Source: Roseateles depolymerans (GTDB taxonomy: Bacteria > Pseudomonadota > Gammaproteobacteria > Burkholderiales > Burkholderiaceae_C). From it: a stretch of DNA of 64,000 nucleotides. Below the pieces are notes generated by a model that searched no databases, had not been told where the DNA came from, and saw only the letters and a program-made list of their open reading frames with translations. The DNA is taken from positions 4,385 to 68,384 of the forward strand of contig QFOD01000028.1 of the NCBI GenBank assembly GCA_003241055.1. The letters run 5' to 3'. The translations under genes and the position numbers were made by a program. Shown here piece after piece: positions 33,132 to 40,905 of the stretch (positions are counted from its first letter, which is position 1; the number at the start of each line of letters is the position of its first letter).

Positions 33132-33780
33132 TCGAACGACTCGAATCCTGCAACTGCTGCTGGTCGCCTGCATGGCCGGCCTGGGCCTGTGGGCCTGGCA
33201 GCAGCTGCCGCCGGGCGCCGCGGTGCCGGTGCATTTCAACGCGGCGGGCCAGGTCGACGGCTGGGCTGCCCCGCTGCCGGGCCTCTTCCTGTTGCCCGTG
33301 CTGGCCCTGGCGCTGCTGGGCCTGCAGAGCCTGTTGCCGCGCGTGGATCCCAAGGGCGACAACCTGCGCAAGTCCGGCAAGGCGCTGGCCACCATCTGGA
33401 TCACCGTGACCGTGCTGCTCGCGCTGGTGCAGCTTCACATCGTGCTGCGTGCGCTGGGGCTGGCCGGGGCCGAACCCCAATTGCCGCTGGTGCTGATCGG
33501 CGGGCTGCTGATGGTGATGGGCAATGTGCTGGGCAAGCTGCGCGCCAACTACACGGTGGGCATACGCACGCCCTGGACGCTGTCCAGCGAGCGGGTGTGG
33601 GATCAAACCCATCGCTTCGGCGGCAAGGTCTTCATGCTGGCCGGCGCGCTGCTGATCGTGGCGGCCTTCGTTGCCCTGCCGAGTGCGTGGCGCACCCCGC
33701 TGACGCTCGTCATCGTGCTGGGCGCGGCGGGGCTGGTGACGCTGAAGTCCTACTGGCTGTGGCGTGCGCAGCAGCGCTAG
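33124..33780 (+). CDS. sdpI: SdpI-family multi-pass membrane protein
   Basis: A 218-aa inner-membrane protein with about six hydrophobic helices. The N-terminal DUF1648 part contains PVHFNAAGQVDGWA, and the C-terminal SdpI part contains VMGNVLGKLRANYTVGIRTPWTLSSERVWDQTHRFGGK, split here by helices. In Bacillus this protein gives immunity to the SdpC killing factor and controls SdpR; in proteobacteria the signal is not known. A preceding GGAAAG serves as ribosome binding site inside the regulator gene. No toxin gene is adjacent. Confidence 0.88.
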   Translation: MSDRTTRILQLLLVACMAGLGLWAWQQLPPGAAVPVHFNAAGQVDGWAAPLPGLFLLPVLALALLGLQSLLPRVDPKGDNLRKSGKALATIWITVTVLLALVQLHIVLRALGLAGAEPQLPLVLIGGLLMVMGNVLGKLRANYTVGIRTPWTLSSERVWDQTHRFGGKVFMLAGALLIVAAFVALPSAWRTPLTLVIVLGAAGLVTLKSYWLWRAQQR

Positions 33781-33787
33781 AAGCTCT

Positions 33788-35755
33788 TCAGGCCTGCGCC
33801 AGCAGCCCGGCATCCACCAGAAAACGTGACGGCCGGGCCGGATCGAAGCACAGCGTGAGGCGTTCGCGCGCCCGGGTCAGCGCGACGTAGAGCAGGTTGC
33901 GATTTTCGGCGGCGCTGTCGGCGCCGACGAACTCGCCGCGCGACAGGTGGGGCACGATCACGTGCTCGAACTCCAGCCCCTTGGCCGCGGCGATGCTGGA
34001 CAGCACCACCCGCCCGGCGCTGGCGGCGCGCACGGGCCGGGCATCCAGCGCGTCCAGCAGGCGGAAGAAGGTCGACGGCGCCGCGCCCTCCTGCGTGGCC
34101 AGCTGCACGAGCTGGCTCAGGCTGGCCTCGGTCTGGCGGGCCTGCTCCTGGCTGACCAGCACCGCGCGCGCCAGCGCCAGGGGCTCCAGCGCGGGCAGCA
34201 GCGCCTCGTGCAGCAGCGTGGCGTCGTCCGCCTTGAGCACGCCGAGCGCGGCCTGCAGCCGGCGCAGCGCCTGGGGTGCCGCATTGCGCAAGACCTGGCC
34301 CTCGATGAAGTGGCGCATGCCTTCCGGGTGGGCCAGCGCCTCGGCGATGGCCTCGCGTTGCGCGCTGACGGCGTCGGCATCGCGCAGCTCGTGGCTGTCG
34401 ACCCAGGCGCCGGCGAACAGCAGCAGCGCGGCCAGCACCGCGCCGCGCTGCGCGTCGTCGCGAAAGCCGCTGAAGTCGTCCACCGCGTAGGCCCAGAGCC
34501 CGCGCAGCAGCAGCACCTCCCGGCGCCGCAAAAAGGGTTGCAGGCCCTGGGTGGCGTAGTCCACGCCCAGGCCCAGCAGCTCGCGCTCCAGCTGCACCGA
34601 CTGCGCGGGCTGGCGCAGCAGGATGCGCAACTCGCCGCTGCCGGGCTGGGCCAGGTGGATGCGTGCGCGCTGCGCAATCAGCCGGCCCTGCACGCGGGCG
34701 GATTCGGCCGCCAGCAGCTCGATGCGCGTTTCACGGCCCGGGCCTGAGGCATAGGCCTTGTGTGCGAGGCGGCCGACCGCCTCGGCCAGCGTGGGGCCGA
34801 AGCGGTAGCTGGCGGTCAGCGGCAGGCGCATGGGCGTGCCGATCTCACGCTCAAAGTCCTCGTGCATGAAGCCGGCCTGCGCGCCGCTGAGCGAGTGGAT
34901 GACCTGATCGCGGTCGCCCACGCCGACGAAGGCAGCGCGGCGATTGGCGTCCAGCAGCGCCTTGAGCACGGTGAACATCGCGCGGTTCAGGTCGTGCATT
35001 TCGTCCAGCACGATGAGCGCCAGACCCAGGCCCAGCGGTGAGTCCTCGGGGCCGCTGCCGCCCAGGTCGCCGTTCAGCAACTGCCGGGCCAGGTCGTAGG
35101 TCGCGTCACCGTCGTAGCGGAAGGCCGGGCGATCGGGGTGGCCGCCGCGGCGTATGAACTCGAAGGCGCTGCGCACCCGCAGCGTCAGGTAGTTGAAGCC
35201 CAGGTCCTCGGCCAGCGCCGGGGTCAGCGGCTCGTCTTCGGGCAGCTGCTCGAGCTGCAGGCGGCCCTTCATCAGCGTGAAGGCCTGCAGCAGGCTCTCG
35301 ATCAGCTCCTGCGGCGCCACACCCAGATACAGCTCGGCGGGGTGGCGTTCATCGTCGTAGCTGAGCGCGCGCTCCACCGCCTGCAGCAGCTGTGGCCGGA
35401 TCTGCTCCGGCGTGGCCAGGCGCAGCACGGGCGCGCCCTCCAGCGGCTCCAGCAGCCAGGCGCAGAAGTCGTCGAAGGTGTGGATGCGCAGCTGCGCGAC
35501 CGTGTCCGCCGGCACGCCGATGAAGCGCAACTGGCGCTGCAGCGCCAGCGTGGCCGGCGCGGTGAAGGTGAGCGCCAGCACCATGGACGGATGGGCGCCG
35601 CGCGTCAGCGCCTGCGCGATGCGCAGCGCCAGCGAGGTGGTCTTGGCCGCGCCGGCGTTGGCCTCCACCAGCACATGACGGGTGCGGGTCAGCTGGATGG
35701 CGATCTGCTCGTCGGTGGGCGTGATGCCCTGCGGGCTGAAGACGGTGTCGGACAT
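33788..35755 (-). CDS. UvrD-like superfamily 1 DNA helicase with an altered Walker A motif
   Basis: A 655-aa helicase. The Q-motif region (TPTDEQIAIQL) and P-loop (VEANAGAAKTTSLAL, Lys38) stand at the N-terminus; the glycine before the lysine in the usual GKT is alanine. Motif II is LIVLDEMHD (near residue 250), motif III GVGDRDQVIHSLSGA, motif V SSIAAAKGLEFEHVIVP, and motif VI NLLYVALTRARERLTL. So all other motifs are normal. It is shorter than UvrD or Rep and carries no nuclease domain. It is monocistronic and convergent with sdpI. A role in repair or replication restart is an inference from the family. Confidence 0.88.
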   Translation of the reverse strand: MSDTVFSPQGITPTDEQIAIQLTRTRHVLVEANAGAAKTTSLALRIAQALTRGAHPSMVLALTFTAPATLALQRQLRFIGVPADTVAQLRIHTFDDFCAWLLEPLEGAPVLRLATPEQIRPQLLQAVERALSYDDERHPAELYLGVAPQELIESLLQAFTLMKGRLQLEQLPEDEPLTPALAEDLGFNYLTLRVRSAFEFIRRGGHPDRPAFRYDGDATYDLARQLLNGDLGGSGPEDSPLGLGLALIVLDEMHDLNRAMFTVLKALLDANRRAAFVGVGDRDQVIHSLSGAQAGFMHEDFEREIGTPMRLPLTASYRFGPTLAEAVGRLAHKAYASGPGRETRIELLAAESARVQGRLIAQRARIHLAQPGSGELRILLRQPAQSVQLERELLGLGVDYATQGLQPFLRRREVLLLRGLWAYAVDDFSGFRDDAQRGAVLAALLLFAGAWVDSHELRDADAVSAQREAIAEALAHPEGMRHFIEGQVLRNAAPQALRRLQAALGVLKADDATLLHEALLPALEPLALARAVLVSQEQARQTEASLSQLVQLATQEGAAPSTFFRLLDALDARPVRAASAGRVVLSSIAAAKGLEFEHVIVPHLSRGEFVGADSAAENRNLLYVALTRARERLTLCFDPARPSRFLVDAGLLAQA

Positions 35756-35829
35756 CGGGGAAGCGGCGGCGCGAGGGCCGGTGTTGCGGCAGGCGGTGGC
35801 GTCAGAAAGGGGCGAGCCGTGTCGGCGGC

Positions 35830-36594
35830 TCAGGCCCGCAGCCAGGTCAGGCCGGCCGAGGTGTCTCCGGCGGGGCGGTACTCCAGCCCGACGGCGCCCG
35901 GCCAGGCGGCCGTGTCCAGCAGCGCAAGCTCGGCGGCATATTCGCCGGGCTGCGGCTCATGCCGGCCGGCCACGCCGGCGACCTGCACATGGGCCAGCAG
36001 GCCCAGCTGCAAGGCCCGCTGCAGGTGGCTGAGCGACTCGCCCTCGCTGACGCGGCAGTGGTAGAGGTCCAGCTGCAGCTGCACCCGCGGGCTGGCCAGC
36101 TCGGCCAGCAGTGCCAGCGCCTGGGCCTGGCGGTGCAGGAAGTAGCCCGGCATGTCGCGGCGGTTGATGGGCTCCACGGTCAGCGTGAGGCCTTCGGGCG
36201 CCTGCTCGGCCGCCCAGGCCAGATTGGCCAGCCAGGTGGCGCGGCTGGCGGGCAGGTCGTCGGCCAGACCGGACATCAGGTGCAGGCGGGGCGCACCCAG
36301 CTGCGCGGCCAGCTCCAGCCCGCGCCGCGTGGCACTGCGGAAGTCGGCCTCGCGGCCGGGCAGGGCGGCCAGGCCGCGCTCGCCCGCTGCCCAGTCGCCG
36401 GCAGGCGCGTTGATCAGCGCAACCGCCAGGCCGCAGTCCGCCAGCGCCTGCTGCAGCGCCGCGGTGTCGTGCAGATGGGGCTGCAGCATCTCGACCTGCG
36501 CGAAGCCGTCGGCGCGCGCCGCCTCGATGCGGTCCAGGTAGGGCCGCTCGGGGTAGAGCCAGTCGAGATTGGCGGCGCAGCGGGCGGGGATCAC
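35830..36594 (-). CDS. Hydroxypyruvate isomerase-like TIM-barrel protein
   Basis: A 254-aa protein of the xylose isomerase-like TIM barrel family. ANLDWLYPERPYLDRIEAARADGF is close to the Hyi opening; the metal-binding acidic residues are in TVEPINRRDMPGY and LQLDLYH, and VQVAGVAGRHEPQPGEY matches the Hyi C-terminal block. Hyi interconverts hydroxypyruvate and tartronate semialdehyde in glyoxylate metabolism. No other gene of that pathway is adjacent, so the substrate remains an inference. Its start overlaps the stop of the DUF4254 gene by 4 bases. Confidence 0.85.
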   Translation of the reverse strand: MIPARCAANLDWLYPERPYLDRIEAARADGFAQVEMLQPHLHDTAALQQALADCGLAVALINAPAGDWAAGERGLAALPGREADFRSATRRGLELAAQLGAPRLHLMSGLADDLPASRATWLANLAWAAEQAPEGLTLTVEPINRRDMPGYFLHRQAQALALLAELASPRVQLQLDLYHCRVSEGESLSHLQRALQLGLLAHVQVAGVAGRHEPQPGEYAAELALLDTAAWPGAVGLEYRPAGDTSAGLTWLRA

Positions 36595-37220
36595 GGCCGG
36601 GCCTGCTCCGCCACCAGCGCCGGGTTCAGGCGCGGGTCGTTGTACATCTTGAACTGGCGGTAGACCTTGAAGTACGCGCGGCCGGCGCGAGCGTCGGCCA
36701 GCAGCTCGTCATAGCAGCTGCCCAGGTCGGCGCGCTGCTGGATCAGGCGCTGCAGGCGCTCGGTGCAGGCCTGGCGGTGGGCGTCGTCCACGTCGGTGCG
36801 CAGCGTCTGCTCGCGCATCGCGGCGATCTTGAGGCCCAGGATGGAGATGCGGTCCAGCATGGAGCCGGCCGTCTCGCTGTTCAGCCGGGCACCGGCCGGC
36901 ACCGTGGAGCGCGGCAGGGCGGTCGCGATGGTGGCCGGGTCCACCAGGCCTAAAGCGCTCAGCAGGAATTCGTCCACGCGCTCGATGGCGTCGTTGCGGG
37001 CCTGGTTGTGGCGGTCGATGGCGCGCTTGTTGGCGACGATCTCGGCGTCCGGTGCCTGGGTGCGGCGGGCCAGGTCTTCCTGGGCCCACAGGCTGCGGTT
37101 GTGGAAATGGTTGACGGCGATCCAGCCATTCAGGTCGCTGGCGGCGGGTGCGACGGGCGAGGTGGCCAGCGCCGCGTCGTGGGCGGCGATCACGTCGGCC
37201 GAGGAGGGCAGGGTGCTCAT
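36591..37220 (-). CDS. DUF4254 domain protein
   Basis: A 209-aa soluble, mostly alpha-helical protein. The body matches the DUF4254 family: NHFHNRSLWAQED early, ANKRAIDRHNQARNDAIERVDEFLL in the middle and GSMLDRISILGLKIAAMREQ later. Function is unknown. Members are often found beside sugar-transfer genes, and here it is divergent from a GT9 glycosyltransferase across only 56 bases. The ATG at 37220 has AGGGTGCTC-type context and no strong Shine-Dalgarno. Confidence 0.8.
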   Translation of the reverse strand: MSTLPSSADVIAAHDAALATSPVAPAASDLNGWIAVNHFHNRSLWAQEDLARRTQAPDAEIVANKRAIDRHNQARNDAIERVDEFLLSALGLVDPATIATALPRSTVPAGARLNSETAGSMLDRISILGLKIAAMREQTLRTDVDDAHRQACTERLQRLIQQRADLGSCYDELLADARAGRAYFKVYRQFKMYNDPRLNPALVAEQARP

Positions 37221-37276
37221 GCGGGTTCGGGTTGAGGGGCGCTGGCAGAATCGCGCGCCACCGTTCTGAGCCTCCG

Positions 37277-38248
37277 ATGATAGAAGCCCGCTCTTCCTCC
37301 CGCCCGCTGATCGTGCGCCTGCGCAATTTCGTCGGCGACACGGTGCTGAGCCTGCCGGCGCTGCGGCTGCTGCAAAGCCACGGCTACCAGCTGGAGCTGG
37401 TCGGCAAGGGCTGGGCACGCGCGCTGCTGGAGGCCGAGGGCTGGCACATCCATGTGCGGCCGGGGCCGCTGGGCCAGCGGGTGCGCCAGCTGCGCGAGCT
37501 GCGCCGCCAGTGCCGCGCGCAGGACGCGGGCTTCGACGCGCGGCTCAACACGCTGCTGCTGCCCTGGTCGTTCTCGGCTGCGCTGGACGCGCGCCTGGCC
37601 GGCCTGCGTGCCATGGGCTATGGCTACGAGGGCAACGGCCTGCTGCTGAGCCGCACGCTGCGCCGCGAGCCGGGCCGCCATGCGCTGCAGGACTACTGGA
37701 CGCTGGCCTGCGAGTTCCTGGGCGTGCAGCTGCCGCCGCCGGCCGCCATCGGCCTGCAGGTCAGCGAGGCCCAGCGGGTGGCGGCGCGCGAGCTGCTGGA
37801 CAGCCTCGGCCTGAGCGAGGGGCGCTATGTGCTGATCTGCCCGTTTGCCAGCGGCAAGGTGGAGTTCATCGACCGCTCCTGGCCGGCCTTCCCGGACTTC
37901 GTGCGGCAGCTCAAGGCCGCGGGTGTGCCGGTGCTCATCGTGCCGGGGCCGACCGAGGTGGACGGCGCGCGCGCGCTGTATCCCGAGGCGCTGGCGCTGC
38001 CCGGCGTGGCGCTGGGCGTCTACAACGCGCTGCTGCAGCTGGCCGGCGTGGTGGTGTCCAACGACACCGGGCCGGCCCACATGGCGGCGGCGGTGGGCGG
38101 GCGCGTGATCAGCGTGCTGGGCCCGACGCAGCCCGAGCACTGGGCGCCCTGGGGGCCGGGCGTGCAGGTGATGCGCTGCTGGCCCGAGTGGCCCACGGCC
38201 GGTGAGGTGCTGACCCGCGTGGAGCGCACGCTGGCCAGCGCGGGCTGA
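37277..38248 (+). CDS. Glycosyltransferase family 9 (heptosyltransferase-like) protein
   Basis: A 323-aa GT-B enzyme of the kind that adds ADP-heptose to the lipopolysaccharide inner core at the cytoplasmic membrane. RLRNFVGDTVLSLPALRLL is the WaaF/WaaC-type acceptor-side start; the donor-binding block is VVSNDTGPAHMAAAVGG followed by VLGPTQPEHWAPWG. It resembles heptosyltransferases, but the LPS core position or even the sugar cannot be set from sequence. The gene stands alone between DUF4254 and gpmA. Confidence 0.88.
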   Translation: MIEARSSSRPLIVRLRNFVGDTVLSLPALRLLQSHGYQLELVGKGWARALLEAEGWHIHVRPGPLGQRVRQLRELRRQCRAQDAGFDARLNTLLLPWSFSAALDARLAGLRAMGYGYEGNGLLLSRTLRREPGRHALQDYWTLACEFLGVQLPPPAAIGLQVSEAQRVAARELLDSLGLSEGRYVLICPFASGKVEFIDRSWPAFPDFVRQLKAAGVPVLIVPGPTEVDGARALYPEALALPGVALGVYNALLQLAGVVVSNDTGPAHMAAAVGGRVISVLGPTQPEHWAPWGPGVQVMRCWPEWPTAGEVLTRVERTLASAG

Positions 38249-38257
38249 ACCCTGGGG

Positions 38258-39001
38258 TCAGGCCTTGCCCTGGGCTGCCACGGCCGCAGCGGCCTTGGCG
38301 GCGGCTTCGGCGTCGCCCAGGTAGTAGCTCTTGATGGGCTTGAGATTGGCGTCCAGCTCGTAGACCAGCGGGATGCCGTTGGGGATGTTGACGCCCACGA
38401 TGGCATCGTCGGCGATACCGTCCAGATACTTCACCAGCGCGCGGATGCTGTTGCCGTGCGCGGCGATGACGACGCGCTGGCCGGACTTGATCGTCGGCGC
38501 CACGGTCTCGTTCCAGAACGGCAGCACGCGGGCGACCGTGTCCTTCAGGCATTCGGTCAGCGGCACTTCGCCGTCCTTCAGGCCGGCGTAGCGGCGGTCG
38601 CTACGTTCGCTGCGCGGGTCGGTCGCTTCGAGCGCCGGCGGCGGCGTGTCGTAGCTGCGGCGCCAGATCAGGACCTGCTCGTCGCCGTACTGCTTGGCCA
38701 TGTCGGCCTTGTTCAGGCCCTGCAGCGCGCCGTAGTGGCGCTCGTTCAGGCGCCAGGCGTGGCGCACCGGCAGCCAGGTGCGGTCCATCTGGTCCAGGCA
38801 GTGCCACAGCGTCCAGACGGCGCGCTTGAGCACCGAGGTGTAGGCGATGTCGAAGTCGTAGCCGGCCTCCTTCAACAGCCGGCCGGCGGTCTTGGCCTGC
38901 TCGACGCCGGTGGGGGTCAGGTCCACATCGGTCCAGCCGGTGAAGCGGTTTTCGAGATTCCAGGTGGACTCACCGTGGCGGATCAGCACGAGCTTGTACA
39001 T
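38258..39001 (-). CDS. gpmA: 2,3-bisphosphoglycerate-dependent phosphoglycerate mutase
   Basis: GpmA interconverts 3- and 2-phosphoglycerate in glycolysis and gluconeogenesis. The 247-aa length is standard. The catalytic histidine is His9 in LVLIRHGEST, and WNLENRFTGWTDVDLT, RHAWRLNERHYGALQG and VVIAAHGNSIRALVKYL are all intact. The ATG at 39001 gives the canonical MYKLVLIRHGES start. It converges with the glycosyltransferase gene and is divergent from the porin gene. Confidence 0.97.
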   Translation of the reverse strand: MYKLVLIRHGESTWNLENRFTGWTDVDLTPTGVEQAKTAGRLLKEAGYDFDIAYTSVLKRAVWTLWHCLDQMDRTWLPVRHAWRLNERHYGALQGLNKADMAKQYGDEQVLIWRRSYDTPPPALEATDPRSERSDRRYAGLKDGEVPLTECLKDTVARVLPFWNETVAPTIKSGQRVVIAAHGNSIRALVKYLDGIADDAIVGVNIPNGIPLVYELDANLKPIKSYYLGDAEAAAKAAAAVAAQGKA

Positions 39002-39200
39002 GGCCTTCAACGTTGTAAGGGGAGAGCCAGAAATTGTAGAGAGCAAGCGACACCCCCCCAACTTGCAGCCCTTCGGGCGTGAAACAGTGCGCGTTCGAAA
39101 TGAGGTGAGGTCGTCATTTGTGGCTGGCGAACCAGAAAATCATCAGCTTGTCCATCAGCCCCGGCCGAGTGCCCGGGCGGCAGAACACCAGGAGTCACCG

Positions 39201-40415
39201 ATGAAGCGCGTTTCCCAACCACGGCTGTTGCCCACCCTGCTCGCCCTGTCGCTGTTCGGCGTGGCCCAAGCGGCCGCGGCGGCCGACGAGGCCAGCATGT
39301 TCAGTCTGTCGGGTTTCGGCACGCTGGGCTGGGTGCGCACCAATACCGACCAGGCCCAGTACGTCGTGGGCGGCCAGCCGCGCGGTGCCGACAAGGACGG
39401 CAGCGGCGAGGTCGACACCAAGCTGGGCGTGCAGGTCGGCGCCAAGTTCAACTCCACCTTCTCGGCCACCGTGCAGCTGCTGTCCAAGCAGAACGGCAAG
39501 GGCAATTTCGACCCGGGCGTCGAGTGGGCCTTTGCCAAGGCGCAGCTGGCCCCGACCGTGGCCGTGCGCCTGGGGCGCATGGGCGGCCCCTTCTTCGCGG
39601 TGTCGGACTTCCGTGATGTCGGCTTCGCCAACACCACGCTGCGTCCGCCGTCGGATGTCTACAACCAGGTGCCGGTCAGCCATTTCGATGGCGCGGACGT
39701 CAGCTACCAGATCGGCACGGGCCTGGGCACCGTGACGGCCCAGCTGTTCGGCGGCCGTTCCACCGACACCTACCAGCGTACCGACATCGAGCTGACCAAG
39801 ATGGTCGGCTTCAATACGACGCTGGAGATGGACGGCGGGCTGAGCCTGCGCGTGGGCTACGTGACGGGCGACCTGACGGTCAAGTCGACCTCGCTGAACA
39901 CGCTGGTGAACACGCTGCGCGCGACGCCGTTCGCCAGCGTCGGCAACCAGATGGACCCGAACAAGCGCAAGGCCAGCTTCACCGGCCTGGGCCTGACCTG
40001 GGACGAGGGCGTGTGGCTGGTGAATGCCGAATACACGATGCGCCGCACCGAAACTTATGTCGCGGACACCGACGCCTGGTATCTGACCGTCGGCCGCCGC
40101 TTCGGCAGCTGGACGCCGTACGCGACCTATTCGCAGATCCGTGCCGCCGACAGCAACGTGGTCAACACCATCCAGGCCGCCAACGCGCAACTGGCCCAGC
40201 TGAAGGCCATCGTCGACACCACGGTGGCGGGCCAGCACCGTCAGCAGAAGACCCTGGCCGTTGGCACGCGCTGGGACTTCGCACGCAACTTCGCGCTGAA
40301 GGCGCAGCTGGAGAACCTGAAGCCGACCGGCCCGGGCTTCTTCACACAGATCCAGTCCGGCTACACGGGCAGCTCGGTCAATGTGCTGAGCGTCGCCGTG
40401 GACACCGTGTTCTGA
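39201..40415 (+). CDS. Outer-membrane beta-barrel protein (porin-like)
   Basis: A 404-aa protein with a Sec signal peptide (LLPTLLALSLFGVAQAAAAA) and alternating amphipathic strands. It ends in phenylalanine (VAVDTVF), the terminal residue recognised by the Bam machine. It does not look like the common trimeric Burkholderiales porins; strand content and length suggest a 14- to 18-stranded barrel. It is followed after 16 bases by a PstS-like protein and then a chemoreceptor, and this three-gene order suggests uptake or sensing of one ligand. The start has a good ribosome binding site (AGGAG). The 199-base leader contains a small GCCC-TTC-GGGC hairpin at 39068-39078. Confidence 0.85.
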   Translation: MKRVSQPRLLPTLLALSLFGVAQAAAAADEASMFSLSGFGTLGWVRTNTDQAQYVVGGQPRGADKDGSGEVDTKLGVQVGAKFNSTFSATVQLLSKQNGKGNFDPGVEWAFAKAQLAPTVAVRLGRMGGPFFAVSDFRDVGFANTTLRPPSDVYNQVPVSHFDGADVSYQIGTGLGTVTAQLFGGRSTDTYQRTDIELTKMVGFNTTLEMDGGLSLRVGYVTGDLTVKSTSLNTLVNTLRATPFASVGNQMDPNKRKASFTGLGLTWDEGVWLVNAEYTMRRTETYVADTDAWYLTVGRRFGSWTPYATYSQIRAADSNVVNTIQAANAQLAQLKAIVDTTVAGQHRQQKTLAVGTRWDFARNFALKAQLENLKPTGPGFFTQIQSGYTGSSVNVLSVAVDTVF

Positions 40416-40431
40416 GGCTGGGAGACATCAC

Positions 40432-40854
40432 ATGAAACTGCAACACATCGCTATTGCCACGCTGCTGGCCCTGGCTGGCGCGGCCGCACAGGCCCAGGTC
40501 GCCGTGATCGTGAACCCCAAGAACCCCGCCGCCTCGATGACGGCGGAGCAGGTGTCGGCCATCTTCCTGGGCAAGACGGCCACGCTGCCCAGCGGTGCCA
40601 CCGCGGCGCCGGTCGATCAGGCCGAAGGCGCGGCGCTGCGCGAACATTTCTATGGCAAGGTCACCGGCAAGCAGGCCGCCCAGGTGAAGGCCGCCTGGTC
40701 GCGCCTGGTGTTCTCGGGCAAGGGCACGCCGCCCAAGGAATTGGCCAGTTCTGCCGAGGTGAAGAAATTCGTGGCCGGCAATCCGGATGCGATCGGCTAT
40801 ATCGAGAAATCCGCCGTCGACGGCAGTGTCAAATCGGTGCTGACGGTCGACTGA
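40432..40854 (+). CDS. Small periplasmic PstS-like substrate-binding protein
   Basis: A 140-aa exported protein (signal peptide about 1-21, ending AQAQ). The mature part matches the short PBP-like domain of phosphate ABC transporter binding proteins: MTAEQVSAIFLGKTATLPSGA, HFYGKVTG and NPDAIGYIEKS. It is about half the size of PstS and no ABC permease or ATPase is adjacent, so it is probably a sensor partner rather than a transport component. It lies between a barrel protein and a chemoreceptor in one operon. Confidence 0.85.
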   Translation: MKLQHIAIATLLALAGAAAQAQVAVIVNPKNPAASMTAEQVSAIFLGKTATLPSGATAAPVDQAEGAALREHFYGKVTGKQAAQVKAAWSRLVFSGKGTPPKELASSAEVKKFVAGNPDAIGYIEKSAVDGSVKSVLTVD

Positions 40855-40905
40855 TCGTCGGCTGAGCCCGATCTCGTCCGGCGCAGCGGAACAGCGGAGA
40901 TTTGC

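Noticed and set aside
39068..39078. GCCC-TTC-GGGC hairpin before the porin-like gene as a riboswitch
   Set aside because: A 4-bp stem is too small to support a structured RNA, and no conserved riboswitch core is visible.
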